DNA of 64,000 nucleotides from Anarhynchus alexandrinus (taxonomy: Eukaryota > Chordata > Aves > Charadriiformes > Charadriidae), in contig VUYV01000010.1 in the NCBI GenBank assembly GCA_008711295.1, positions 7,082,589 to 7,146,588 of the forward strand, given 5' to 3'. Shown here in pieces: positions 13,401 through 28,400 of this stretch. A program made the position numbers and the translations under genes. Positions within the stretch are counted from its first letter, which is position 1. Each line of letters opens with the position of its first letter. The notes beneath the pieces are model-generated. The model did not search any database. It had not been told where the DNA came from and saw nothing but the letters and a program-made list of their open reading frames with translations.

Positions 13401-16400
13401 AAGAGCTCTCTACACAGATACTAAAGAATACACCTCCAGAAATCTGACATGTAGGAAGCGCCTAAAATGAGCTTGGAAACAAGCTCGTGAGTATTTAGTG
13501 TTCTGACCTATACTGACTGTCAAATAAGCACTATCCAACAGCTATAGTATTTGTTCTAAAGTACATCTCTAATTAGTTTGCAAGCAAGGCATGCTGGTTT
13601 GAACAAATCAATGTTATATGAAATAAGTATTTCTTTAGAGGATTTTCAGACTAAGCTGAGGAGGAAAAAAAAAAACAGCACCCTTCCAACAAGGTCTCTT
13701 TATTGCTACGCAGTCTAGGAGCAAATTAGACAAATTCATGCTGTAACCACAGCTGAATTGTACAAACAAGTTTCTTTTGAGAGAAGTGGAAGTAATGAAA
13801 TCTGGTTTCCTGTGGGTCTATTTTCCTTGTTCTCTAGATGTGCCCTTCTGACCAGGCGAAAGAGAGCACTCCTGGCTCTCCCACCCCTGCTCCTTGTCAG
13901 TCTGTACACGTGCTGTTCGCCCAGCTCTCTTGCTCTGTTCCACCTGCCTCTGATAAGATGCAAGCTCTTTTCCATCAGTCATCCGTCTTTCATACAAAGG
14001 TTGCAAGAAGTAGCTGAGATTAATTTGTGTGCAGCATCTATTTATAGATGGATATAAAAGACTACTGGTGTTGGACAGTGAGCTAAATTGTCAAGGGAAG
14101 CAAACAACACACAGGCAAAGAAAGTGCTAATAAAAACCTAAACTTTTTTTTTTGTAAACCAGTGTTTTCCTGCTAGCGTAGTTGATCTATGCATGTTGGG
14201 ACAATTACTGGTTAGGATGAAACATTTTTCCTTCACTGCTGTCAGTTCTGTATCCGCACTATAGCATTTCCTGCTGGCTACTGCTCCTTTTCCAGCAGTC
14301 AGCGTTCTTCCTTAACCACACTGGGGTTGGCTTCCACACCCCTCCCTGGGTTTAAATAGATCCTTAGTCTTCAGGAGGCTGTTAAGTCCTAAATATGTGA
14401 TCTTGACTTGAAAGGCTGGATGTGGCCTTGGGCAACCTGGTCTAGTGGGAGGTGTCCCTGCCTATGGCATGGGGGTTGGAACTCGATGATCTTCAAGGTC
14501 TTTTCCAACCTAAACCATTCTATGATTGTATGTATTTAAAAACAAACAAACAAACCCCAATAAACAAACACTTCAATACCTGAGAATTGATGATTTAACA
14601 CCTCAAACTGAACTGCAGGAAGGAGTGAAGGCTGCAGGAAAACTTCTACTTCACATGTTGTATGTTTGAAAAGGGCATGTTCTTTGATTTGGACTGCTGG
14701 GCCACTGCTTTGGTTGTCTGTTCCTCGTGATTAAATTGGGCAGGTGGTAAAAACCCTGTGTCCAAGCTGATGATTGTCACTGCTGTGCCACAGAACTGGT
14801 GAGCAGTAAAAAGAACGAGGAGAGATTTCTTAATTTTCTTTGAAAATCATAAATTATTAGTTCTCTGCATTGTCTGCAAGGTGGAATCCTGCGATTCTGT
14901 TTGAAATGCTGTTCCCACAAATTTGTTACAGCATCTTCTAAAATTATAGAATCACTGTTGGACGTCGTGATAGTAGAGGCCACATTTGAGATCAGAGAGG
15001 CATAGTATGAACAGTAAATGTCAGCTGCTTCCCCAAAGAGATCAGCAAATAGTCATCATAAACTCCGGTGAAAAGCAAAAGATGAAAAGGATAATCGCTC
15101 AATAAAAATCTATTATTAATTTTTTTTTTATCGAGAGGTTACCCTGACAAGATAAAATATCAGATATACTCTGCTGTACCTCATGATGGCATTTCACTTG
15201 AGGGTTGTCTAAACAGACCTCTAGCACTTTAATAACTCTTTAAAAAGACTAACCTTCAAGAACTTGGCTTTCCCTGGCAAGGAGACTATCTCCCCCTTGC
15301 TAGCATTTCTTGTGTACTGACCTGTGTTGGGGTTAAATGTACTGGGCTTTGCTGAGCTGCCCTTGAGGTTCCGTTAGCGTTGCTCTCTCATTCTGCTGTT
15401 GCACTGTTTTCTGTAGGTGGTGATGTTAGTGTTAATCCATCAGCCTCTTTCATGTGTGTCTGTCATAGATGGAGAATCTTTGCTTTCACGTGAAGTAAAG
15501 AGGACTTTGCTAATAGAAATAGTAAGTATGGAAATGTGGCTACTGCGCACACCAGTATTTTTTCTGACAGATGTTACTTTCATATGTTTTTCATCTGTTT
15601 TTAAGCTTGAGACTAAGGAATTTTTGGTGCAACTACGAAGAGAGTTGAGAAGTTGGCTAACAGAGTGATAGGAGAGTGAAGACAGATTTTTGGGTTATTT
15701 GGTAGCTGCTGTGGTCTGCAGCATACCTGAGAGGCAGCTGTGTTGCTTTGCTTTATTGGAGCTCTCAGACAGATGAATCATCATCTGGAAGTGTCAACAG
15801 CCATTTATTTCTTAATTTGTTTGAGAGAGACAATTCTGTGACCTTTAGCAATAAACATTTTTCAACCAAAAAAGGCTGTCCTGATGACAGCAAATCTTAA
15901 CAGCGAGCAGCAAAAGCTTTACGAGTTGTGTTTTTTAAATGTTTCCTATGCTTTGTATTTGAAAAATCAAAATGTGCTGGAACAACTTTCTGTCTGGAAT
16001 TTTTTTGCATGCCTGTAGTATAATATAAATGATCAAAATCTAGTCTTACTTTGAAGAAATTTAGTGCTGGATTCCACCTGAGCCACAGTGCTCTGGGAAA
16101 GGCTACCTGTCGGTGGGATCAGTCTAATGCAGTACAGTGGTAGCATCCAGTTTGCCTTGAGGTGCGGTCCATGTTGTCACCTCCAGCAGCTGTCTTTGCT
16201 GACACTTGAATCTTTCTTTGTGGGGATTCCCTTGTTAGGTTGGGTTAGCTGAAAAGAAGCTGCTTTCCAGCATGTGCCATTGGTCACAACAGAGTAAATA
16301 TTGTGGGGCTATTTTCTACTTTCTCTAATAGTAGTCTCTAGTATCAACATAGCATTCCCAGTAAGACTATGATAGCTTGTGCTTTTTTCCCCCACAAACT

Positions 16401-19400
16401 TAGTTGGGATGTCTGTGATATAAGAACTTTCTTCTCCTGACCATAAGCATTTCAAAACAATTGTAGGGATTTAATGTGCAGAAGAATATAGGTGTTATTG
16501 AAGAGGGAGGCACCAATTCAGCAGACTATTGACCTGCCCGGCGTTGTCTGCCTCTTCCTGCACGCTGCTGAGAACTGCTAAAGACCCACAGACTGACCTC
16601 CTTGGATTAACCTCAGCTATTTCAGGGTGGTCCAAAATAACACCTACCCTTCTGGATAAGCAGAAATCAGAATGCAATACATGTGAATTATGACTTTAGA
16701 ATTCCTGATCACAGAAATGCTTAGCTGTGGCAGTCCTGTGTGGATTTGTGGCTTCACTTTTAATTTCTATAGCTATTCTTTAGTTCTGATCTCAGTTAAA
16801 TTAAGCCTTTTCATATGCTGGCTTGCAGGGTACTAATTATATCCCTCTGAGCTTCTTGTTACGAGAATGCCCCTAAGTAAACTAAAATGCTTTTTTCATG
16901 TATATCAGTTTTCTCCTGGGGACTGTCAGATGTGAAATTTGTTTGCTTTTTGATTATTTAATTACAATGCTGCTGAGTGGTAAGTGGGTTCTATTATATC
17001 ACAGAAATGGGAGGAAGGGAAGAAAAGTTGAAATGCAGGTCAGTTTGTAACACTGCACATTTTTGTGTTGGCTCTGATGGCATTTTATTGTTGATAGCAG
17101 GCAACGAATAACAGACAGGTAGTTCATGATTCTTCAGGGTCCACTTCAGTCCCTAGACCTAGAATCTGAATCTGGCTGTGGTTGTAAGAAATCAAGCCGT
17201 TCATCTCTAGTGTCTGTCTTGTACAAAATGGATTGTTGGTCTCTGTCTAATTCCTGTAGCTTGTGGAGACCTCTGCTGTGTATAAGCTATCTGTATGTTT
17301 GCATGAACAAACGTAAAGCTGTCCTCTGTCTCTCGCTAGGTAAATGAACAGCCTTAAGCTGAAGGAACAGAGGGCAGAGGATGCCACGTTTTCTCTTTTT
17401 GGAATCCTTGTCTAAATGTTCTTTGCTTTTCACCCGTTACATATTTGGTAGCTCTGCACAGCAGTGGAACATCAAGTATATATTACTATTGAGTGAAAGG
17501 CAGGAGTCAAACTCTCTCTGTTTTGGAGAAGAGATCTCTTTCAGGTGGAGGCTGGACTGGAACATGTACAGAATCACAAATAGTTGAGGTTGGAAAGGGC
17601 GTCTGGAGATCATCTAACCCTACCCCTCTGCTCAGCTACAGCAGGTTTCTTGAGATCTTATTCACTCATGTTTTGAAAATCTGCAAGGATGGAGGCTCTA
17701 TAATGTCTCCGGGGAACCTGTTCTGCTGTTCAGTTGCTGTTACAGTGACTTAGTTTAAAAAAAATAAAAAAAAAAAATCTTTGTTTAAGCAGTATTTCCT
17801 GTATTTCAACTTGTGCACAAGGACTCCCGCGTCCTTTTCTGCAAAGCTCCTTTCCTGCTGCTGGGTCCCCAGTCAGTACAGGTGCATGGGGTTACTCCAC
17901 CCCGGGTGCAGGAATTTGCATTCCCCTTTTTTTGAACTTCACGAGGTTCCTGTTAGCCCATGTCTCTCACCTGTCAAAGTCCCTCTGAGTGGCACGTCAG
18001 CCATGCCTCCCAGGCCTGTATCATCTGCAAACCTTCTGAGGGTGCACTTGGTCCCATCATCCAGGTCTCAAATGAAGATTTGCGATGGTATTAGCCCTGG
18101 TATTGGCCCCTGGGATGCACAGCTAGTGACAGTCCCGGCCTCCAGCTCACCTTTGTGCTGCTGATTAGGGCTCAGCTAGTTTTCTGTCCACTTCGCAGTC
18201 TGCTTACCTAGCCCAGATTTCATTAGTTTGTCCATGAGAATGTTATGGGAGGCAGTGTTGAAAGTCAAGATGCCTTTTATAGGTAAGAAAAACTTAAGAA
18301 TGAGGGAGTCCAAACGTATCGGAAGAGTAGATGCAATAAAATGGGCTTCACAAGCATCCTGTATGCCTCAGTTGCCTTGTCAAGTCACCAAAAGGTATAA
18401 CTCTCTAGGGAACACCAATGCCTCTAAAACTTAAACTAATTGTTTGCATTTGCATGTTTATCTGGAACAAACTAGCATTGGGTATTTTTCAGCCCTTCCT
18501 TTAATGTAAAACAGGGTAGGGTTTTTACCTTTTCACTCTTTGCAGCAATGAAAAATTTTAAATTATTCAAGATATTGTACACTTACTGTGTGCTAGAAGG
18601 CTGCGACTTAATTGCTGAATGTTGTTTAAAAGAAACATCTTGCTGTGTACTTGGGGCTAGCTATGTGCAGAGACGAAAATGTACACGCCACACAGGTGGT
18701 TCACAAGTACTTTGGGTATATCTTATTTTATGGCTTAGCTTGACAGAAATCAGTGATTGTGGCTGAGTGCTTAAATTTCATATAAAAGTCACGTTTCAGC
18801 ATTCAGTTATTTGCATATTGACTGACAGCCTGTTCTTACTCATTTTTAATACTACTTTTGTGTAAGTGACAGTGTTTTAGAACAAGTGTCCCTTGTTGAA
18901 GAATGAGAACTGTAGCATCAGTCATCTCTAAAGCACGCGTTATATGCAAAGCACTATGTTGATACTGTAATAAAGTTGAATGTGGCAGCACTGAAAATAC
19001 GGAAGTCTCCAAACATCAGGATTGTTCTGGAAGTGTTAACCCAGCTGGGTTGTCTGCCTTCCAGCATCGTACACTTGTACACTGGCAATACATGAAAACT
19101 TAACATCCTTCTTGCAGTAACCAGTCAAAATCTGCACCTGTGACTGGGAGGCAGTAACAGTTTCAGCTGAAGTACTTGAATATATTTAACCCCATATTAC
19201 AATGACATTTGCAAAGTCAACCTTCTGGCTTTTAGATTAAACACGGTGTATTTTAGGATGTGATTATCCAAGAGGCATGCATACTTGGCTATATTTGATT
19301 TTGAGGAGAAAATTTTGTTATAAGCAAGGTGTATGGGATCTCATTTTCCCTTGGGAAGGTGATTAGGGAGGTTCTGGTTTTCAGCTTTGTCTGTCTTCCA

Positions 19401-22400
19401 AGACTACACCGTTTCCTTGAGCCTTATTTTAATTTGTGAAAATTTTATCAACTTAGGAGTCCTGAAAAGATTTTTTTTTGTTGTTCAGCCATTTTTATTT
19501 TTTTTTCTTATTCTTTCGCCACTTCTGCTCACTTTTTTCTTAGTTGTGTGTTTTCAGCAGGACTTTGTGCAATAAGAATTAGAGCTGCTCTTTGACATTT
19601 GGGACACAGCGAAGCATTATGAGCCCGGACTCTGGCGTGTGGCCACTGCTCATCTTTGAAAGGCAGCAAGAGGCTTTTAGGCCTTTTAATGAAGCTGTCC
19701 AAGGGGTGTTTTCCCCAAGCGGTGTCATCTCAGTCCTTGGTTTTGACCAATATTTTTCCCTTCGTTTGCACTCTCCCCTCATGTAGGGCCGGTCACCTTC
19801 CTTTGCTTTGCACCATTGTGCTGTCCCCACACCGTCCTGTAGCGTGCTTGAACGTTTGCTGGCAGGCGAGCCTCGGAGTCCATCCGTCCACCTAATGTCA
19901 GAGGGAGCCACAGCCAAATCCCTCTTTTTCCCCATTAAAGATAAATCCCTGTGACTTTTTAAATCTGTCTTTATATATTGCAGTACAAGTAATTCTGGAG
20001 ATAGCCTTATGGGATAATCTGAATGGAAAAACAAATGTGGGTGAGGCCACTTGGCTGAACCATGCGGCATAATTTGGTCTGAAGGGCAGAAGTCACTAAG
20101 TAGTGTACTGAAGGGAGAAGGCAAGGGGTGATTAATGCGTCACTTGGTGCAGCATCAGGTATGTAGCAAATACAACTCTGTTCCATTAACCACATCTGCC
20201 AAGCCTTAATTGAAAGAAATCATGTTCTTAGTATCTGAAATAGAAAAGGGTTTAATACTTGAATTCTTTTTGATCTTTAAATGGAACAGTAAAGGATTTA
20301 TGCAGCTAAAGAGATTATCTTTTCATCTTTAGGCACACGCATTGTAAAAGTCTTTTTTTTTTCCTCTTCTTAAATGCGCTAAAGTGAATCTGGTTAGTAC
20401 ATCTCTGAATATGGAGTGACTGTGCTTAGGACAGAGTGGTGACAGTCTGTCTTACTGAATTTTGAATATGATTCTTCTAAAGCTTTTTACCTTAACATAT
20501 TTAAAAAAAGAAAAAGCGAAGCTTTTCTTAAGCATCTCTGCTTTTCCACAACCTTTTATTAAATGTTGCTTTCAACGTAACGTCTCTTGTAGAAGTTGTG
20601 GTAACTATTGTCTCAAGCAACTGATAAAAAGATTTTTTTTTTTTTCTGTAAATTAAGTCACAGAATAGAGATTTTTTTCTTTCTGTTAGAATTCATTGCA
20701 AACCATCTCTGGTCTGTTTAGACTCTCATAAATAATGGCTTTAAAGTAACTGTCAGGGTGATCTTCCCTTGCGTAATGGGGAGAAGGTTGGTTCTTCTAG
20801 GTGGAGAGACTTGGAAGTCTGAGAAAAGAAATGTACTCTTTACTTTCATTAGAATGAAATTCTCTGTCATGAAACATACTCATTTTGATATCTATATCTT
20901 ATTAAATCTCAGGCTGTTGATGATGCTCATTTTGTGGGCCTGGTCATTTGTTTTGTGGTTTAACACTATCAGGTGCATAAAGTCACAGTGAGCAGTTCTC
21001 GGGCTACGGTCAAGTTCTAAGACTTTCACTACTAAAATGCTTCTGATGGAAGCCAATACTGATGTCATTTTTCCACACAGAAAGTGACTTGGCTTTGGTG
21101 AATATCACTGATTCACAAATATTACAAAGTGAAAAAGGCTTCAAAGTAATTTAAGTGGTTGTGACCCACAGTCCAGATGTGATGTTTGTTATCCAAACTC
21201 CGTTGTGACTTACAGGTAGCACCAGTATAAATGCTCTGCTCTGCAAGAGTGAATTTGTGAACTCACCAATGCTCTGTTCAATAGTGAGCACGAATGGGAG
21301 TGAAGCAATAAAGAAAACCTGATGCAGATGTCCGATTCTGGTTTGTGAAAAGAATAATTTGTTATTCTTCATTTCTGGCAGTGTCTTATGGGTGTGGGGT
21401 ACTTTAGAGAGCTGTTAGTGACAGAGCTTGCTTTGGATCCATAGTGAAATGTGGATGGGATTCAACTTTGTTTTTCTTTTTTGAGGATTCGTTTTTAATG
21501 TCTTTAAACACCATTTCTGTACTTGCACATACCCTTCATAAAGGGATATCTAAAACCTGCATTGTTCATTAGGCAATGGCTGGAGAGTATTAAAAAAATA
21601 TTCTCTAGTGTTTTAAGGGACCTGAGGGCCCATTGTAGTTGTTTATTTCAGCTTTTTTTGTGACAGCCTAAATTAACTAACCAGTTTACTTTTCATCATC
21701 TTGTATTTATTACTTTCAGATCAGTTGCTACAGCTGAAGGATTCTTCTAGAAAGGAGACGAGGTGGCTTTACGTGGTCCAGTTTACTACGACCTCTTTCT
21801 CAACTAATTACTGTGTAGCGAAGGGTGGCTGGCAAACTAAAGTTGAAAAAAAAATAAATAAATGAGGAGCAGAGTTTCCATTACAGCTCATTAAAGAAAT
21901 CTAACTGCATTGCTTGCTCCTAAGAAACCCTATTTGTGTAGCTTCTATTAGTGGAAGTTTGCAGGAAAACAGCTTTAATTTTATTCTCCTCACCTTGAAG
22001 TACATGTCCTCATCTGCTAGGAGTCAAAAATCTAGCTATCTGCCAGCTTCAGTGGAAATCAGCATTTTAATGTTTTACAGCTGCTTCTCTATAGAAGTTA
22101 ATTAGAAATGTGATTCAAACACCCTCTGCCAGTACTCATTTATGATGTCTATTATTGGTAATCATAGTTTCTGCTATTTAAGCAAGCATTTTGGGTGGTA
22201 TTGACAAAGCAGCTGTTCCTACATACGGACTTTGATAAAGGTGGAAACTTCTTCACTTTGAGAAAATTGGAAGGTAATGCTGCTGCAATTTAAAAATAAA
22301 ACTGGATAATCTAAAACACGTTCCTTTTCTATATAGTTTTAATTGCAGTTATATTTCCTTAGTGAAGAAATGCCACACTCGTTCTCTCACTATAGCATCT

Positions 22401-25400
22401 ATTCATAAAAGTCGTGGGGACCGCTGTTGGCTATTACCCACAAGCGAAGTATGCATTGATGTCTCCAGTGGAACACAGTAGTTTACCTTGCCGAACAGTG
22501 GAAGCCAAGGCTCAAGACTTAAGAGCAGCATACCTTCAGCTATCGGTACTACTGTCTCCCCTCTGTCATCCAGCTAAAATGAATGTGTCAGTTGAGAACA
22601 ATATTGTTTGTGAGATGGTTTAGTTTTGGTTTCAGTACAGCTGTGAACAGTCCTGGATTTGTGCTTCAGGATTTAATAGATTTATTGACCTTTCTGGCAG
22701 ATGTCACTGACTTACTGTGATAGTTATGTTTCTTGCCAATAAAGTAAACAAGAGCATTTGGAACTGATGGCAAAGAGGTCTAGAAGAAGAGTAAAGCGTG
22801 AATTTGTAAAATATACTTCTGACATGCCAGAGTTTGTTACTTTCAGTCAACGTATCTGTATTATCCCTGCAGCTGTATTAGTAATTTTTTCCTTTGCCAA
22901 ATACTTTGTTTTCTGTTCTGACATACAGACTACAAGACAAACATGTTTTTGCTTTGTCATTCCTGTTGATTAACATATAAGCATTATTGTAGGGATGAAG
23001 GATGATCCGTTTTCTGATATTCCATTTGGCTGCAACCCCACAGCAAAAATTTTGTAGGTCTGTGCTGTTAATTTTAGGCTTCATAGTTGTTCTTCCTCAC
23101 TTAGATCAAAGCCTTTGGACTCCAAAGGGATGCATTCCTACCAAATCAAAGCAACTTTCAAGTGGGTTACATCTTGAACCTAATGGTGTATTCTCTAACA
23201 AGACAAAAGTCCGAAGTAGAGTTTTCTGTTAATTCTTGTGCTCTTTTTGAAAACTTTCCCTTTTTGTTGGTTTGCACAGAGCAAATACTTTCAGGCCAAG
23301 AAGTTCTTTGTACATGAATACTGCTGATAAAGGCAAAGTTGAATCTCTGAGGACTGGTTTGTTTGGGGTTGTTTTTTTTATTTTTTTTGCTTTTTTCCCC
23401 AGCAAAACTCAGTGACTTTTTAAGGCTTTAATCTCACAACTTTGATCTGTTCCAAAATGTTTCAGCATGAAATGCCTTAACGCTTCATGTGCCTGCGTCT
23501 CCCCAAATGATGGCAAGTCTTGCTGTTGGTCGTAGGCTTTAGGTTCATCTCATGATCTACTATCCAGAACATCACTATCAACAGTGAATGCATACTAACA
23601 TGCTCACCAGAAGTAGATGCAGCTAACCCATCTAGCACAGCAGCTTGTTCTGACTCAGTCCCTGTGCACCCGCTCTGTTCTGAAGCGTGCGGTTTACAGG
23701 GCTGTCATGTCCAGTTGGGTTGGCTCAGTCCTATGAGCAAATTTCTGAAACGCTTTTGCACCCCTGCTTGTCTTTCCAGTGCTCAGAAAACGGTCGATGA
23801 TGTAGATCAAAGGCGATTAAAGCCTAAGCTGGTCTCTCACGATTTTTAACTCTAGTACAAAAAGTGGATTATAAATTTGCAGGATTCTGAACCAGTGTGT
23901 GGTGTGTATATTAGCCTCGGACTTCTGGAAGTGGTGATGCCATTGGTGTGGTGGCTTGTCTTAGTGTTTTTCAGTGTTTCACCTGCCCATACAGTGTTTA
24001 TCAATTTAGTAGAAGTGTGTTGCCATTGAGCAGGAGCGCAGGCATTCACTTGGTTAAACAACTGGATAATCAAAAACACTTATTTGGCCTTAAGATGAGG
24101 GCACAGATTCCCTGGTTTGAAGGCAGTATTTGGGACAGTAATACCCTTCCTGCTAGTCACCATGGCTACATCAAACTTGAGCTGAATATTAAGTGTGCTG
24201 CAAGGAGTTCAGTCCTGTTTCAGCTGCTACAAAGGCTACACAGGCCAAAAACTGCAGCTATCTACTTTGTATGTCAGCAAAACGTTCTCTCTGATGTTAA
24301 AAGCAATCAACAAGGAAATGACTGAGAGTCACAAAATCACCTCTTTAGATCAAATGTAGTCAACGGAAGAGGAAAAAACCTAAGTGGGTGCTTTAATCTT
24401 GATACATATTTAATGAAATGGGAAGGGAGAAGAGTAAACTAATGAGAATGACTGTTCCCCCTGGGAAAGATGGGTTGTGGCAGAAGAGGAAAAATTGATA
24501 TTGTGGGTTGACCAGGGAGTCAGTATGCAGGACTTAAGAACTGATGCACACACCACAGGCTGGCTTCACTGCTTCTAAAGAACAAAAGGTGCTTAAACCT
24601 TACAGCATGAAGGAAGGATGAGTTAAATGGATTTTTCTGGATTCCCTCAGGAAGAAACAGTTGGAATAGACTTCCTTTACAAATGAAACTTGCCTGAGAG
24701 ATTAAGAGGTTATGCTGAAGCAAAGGTGATTATTCCATGTGTATTTCCCTGCTCGGAAATGCAGCCTACTAAACTTTCCCTAGGGTCTGGGTGTATTTAT
24801 ATGCTAATACCAGTAAATGTGAATTTTCTCATTTTAAGATTACACCTTTGTCTCTGCGTTCAGTACTAGTATCTCCTGAAGCCATAACTGAGCAGGGTTC
24901 AGCTGTCTGCTGTAGGGTGGAGGAGGGTATGAGCAAGTTCCCTTTGCAAATTCAGGAAGTAATTGATGATACAGGGAAGACAGCAGAAGTTCATGCACTT
25001 CACTTTATTGAAGCACCCAACACAGCCTCGCACAAGTGCTCTTTGCCCCAGCAACTTGCAGTCTGGCTTATTTCTTAGGTCTCACGCTTCCACTTTTGTG
25101 CACTTTATTGTACCTAAAATGGAAACTTATTTTTAAAACATTTAGAAAGAGAACAAAGCCAGTAGGATTTCCAGAAACCTAATTCTTTTAATCTTTGTTG
25201 CAAGCTAAACAGTGATGACTGCTATATTAGCAAGTGAGGTGGTACACTTTCAGCTGTTCTCTCANGGGCAGTGGAAACTGGGCCCCCTCCCATTTAAGAG
25301 TCTACCACAGAACAGTAATCAGTGAAGCAACAGATATTAATTTTCTTCCTTCCCAGGCCTTTTCTTCTTTGTTGGTAAGAAGATTCAGCTCGGAAGGCTG

Positions 25401-28400
25401 TGATCAGCTTAATCAGTTTGCTATTATTTGGACTGGTGTTCATAGTACAATTTATTAAATCAGTTTATTATCCTCCCAACTGACTTTAGTGATCAGAGGG
25501 TGAAAACATTGAAAGAAAATTAAAACTAGCGTAACTGCTGCCTGTTTGGGTAACAGCACATTTTGCTATTTAAAAGGATTACTCATCTGCACCAAAACAG
25601 GGAGAGAAGTTAATTTCAGTGATGTAGAGCTTTCTATTTCAGGGAGGCCTGGCTTGCACATTGTGATAGATTCAGGAGAAGTATAATTCGTTCTTAAATT
25701 GTTAAACAGTACGTTAGGGCCAAGTATCTAAGTAAAGACGAATGGATTCGTTTGTAATCTTAAACAAGCATGGCTGCGTGTGGGAGGGTAGGGATGGGAG
25801 GCTGGGATAACCTGTAAACAAATGCCAGATGAGCGGTTGCACTTCAGGTTTTGGTGGTTGGAAACTAGCCAAAGTAACCTACAGGGAAGGGAAACCAGCC
25901 CTGTCTGCTTAAAAGGCAGTTCTGCAGATCCTAAAGTCCTCTCCTCCTGTGCCCTTCAGTAGGAGGGGAAAGTTCCCTGAATTTCAGAGTGCAATGGCTC
26001 TCCCATCTTCATATCTTCTACTTTCTGTGTGTAAACTTGAAGCAGAGCACCTCGGCAGGAGGCAGGATACTGTATGGCAGAGGGAACTACGTTTTCACCG
26101 ATGGTAATGCAGGAAGGTGTCTGGGAATGTTTCTGATTTCTGCAGTGCTGCTCATTGTGAATTGGGTTCATGGTACTCATACGAGCAACGACACTAGAGT
26201 TGCAGATGTGCTGTACAGTGTAAAATTCAGGAACCAAAGCTGATAGGGCCTGAAGTAACATATGAACATGAAATGTTGCACTAGTAGGACAGGGGAAATG
26301 TTTCCCTCCTAATTATTTCTCTAGACGGAAATCTGTGTCGTAGTTTCAAGTCCTGACTGGTACTTAAAATAAGTTAGTTTTTTTTTATCCCAAGATCACA
26401 AATGCTGATACAAAAATGTTGATGCAAAATACTGCAGAGATATTACAGGAACATATATAAAAAGACTTTATGCCAACCATGTTATTGCCAGACAAACTGT
26501 GTTGAGTCCCAACAGCCTTACCCTGCCCTCCTCTGCAGAGGACACTTTGCCTGAGTGAAAGTAAAGAGTTTGCTTGCAGCTCCTTTGAGTTCAGACATCT
26601 GTGAAAATAAAGGTTTTGTGGGATGGGGCCAAAAAAATCCAGTCTTTTCAGCCCTGGGGTCAATTAATGACCTTGATAGCTCAAAAGCCCAAGCAATGGC
26701 CACATTATTCAAAACGTTCAACTTGAATCCTTCCAAGTACAGAAAGCAAATGTGTGTTGAGAACCTCTCAGTCGCAGCTGCCCACAATTCACTGCAGTCA
26801 GGGGTGGAGGTTGTCTGCATCATCTGAGCTCTGGAGAGTCCCAAAGTGCCGCCAGACCATGAGTCTGCTGTAGAAGAGCCCAGTGACTTCCTTAGAACAA
26901 CACCCATTTTTGCCTCTCAGGAGAGAATGACCCAAGTCATCAGTTCCATGTCTTTTAAGCAGAGTCTCCTGCTTAAAACCAAAACAAACTCTCAAGTTCT
27001 CAGCAGGCCTGATGCAACTACTTTAACTCACCCAGCTACTGGGAAGCAGCATAGCACACGTGTCCAGTTTGCCTAGTGAGGGAGACACGCACAAGTTGTA
27101 TGTAGCAGTGGGTTTTGTAGGTGTCTATGGGGAAGGTAAACCACCCCATACGCAGTTACCTCGAAGCAAGTGCTTCAGGTGTTGGTGTGTGATTTGGGGG
27201 AAGGAAAAGGACACAAACCAGGCCAGACTTCTGCAAGCGGTGTGACTACAGTGGCCTGCTGCTGTCTGCAAAGCTGAGCTGTGTGAGCTCAGGGGAATGA
27301 GGTTCCTTTGTACTGCAGAGCAGCTCTTGTGAGAAATAGCTGTTGAACTTAAAGCACGCAGGCAAGATGTTATTTAAAAACATGTTAAAAACTTGAGAAT
27401 TGCTGGATGTCTTCCACTGATTTTTGCGGGAAAATGACTAGGTTTGTAGCCTATTTTTGAATTGACTTGGCTCTGACCAATTGGTGATTTTGCACGAGCC
27501 TCAGTGACAATGCAGCTGAGCCAACAGGATGTGAAAGAGACGGGGAGGATCCAGGCACTGCCGAGTGGAGAGAGGCTGCGTGGGTTGCAGTGAGGGGATG
27601 TATTGAGGTAACTTCTGCTTTGACTTGAACAAATGAGTCCCATGGACCCTGCAACTGCGGTGCCATTTAAGCTGTTCCAGTGCTGCAGACCCATGTCAAA
27701 GTTGCCTTGTTTCTCATACATTTGCCTCTTTAAGCTCTAAAAAAAGATAATCCTTGGGCTCCTCTGGCCTCCTCTGGTTTCTGCATATGTTTGGTTTGAA
27801 GTGGTGATGTTTCTTAGGTGCCTGTTCGACTGGCGGGCATGCAGTGGCTGGAATGAAAACTCGGCTGGACAAAAGAAATTCCTATCTTGGGAAGTTCTTG
27901 CCATGCTACAAGTGGTCAGCAGACTAAAGGCATCTGAGGGCAGCTCCGCTTGGATGGTGAGGCCAAAAGGAAGTAGTACAGTAAGACCACCACAGGAATT
28001 TGACCTAGGGAAAAAAAGTCTTATTTTGGAAAGCTTTGGGACTGCTTATGCTGAACAGGCTTGCTGTTGAAGCTTTTCTGCTCTCTTCACACAGTTTTAT
28101 TTACAGCTCAAAATAAAGAAAGCAGTAGTTCTTGACTGGTACTGTTAATGTATACACTGTATATCAAGTTTATTGCAAAGTCTGTTAGCAAGCTACCAGC
28201 CTAGTTTCTAATCTGCAGATAATCTTACTCTCATTTATATGTTTGGGCTGTATTACTTTGCCCAGAGTAGGCGCAGCCATTGGAATCCATCCAGTTCACC
28301 TAACAACTTTCATTAAAGAAAATTGCCCTTGTAATAAAAATTACTCAGTGTGACAAGATTCCATAATATATTTTTTTAAAGCCTCATAAAATTTTGTAGC

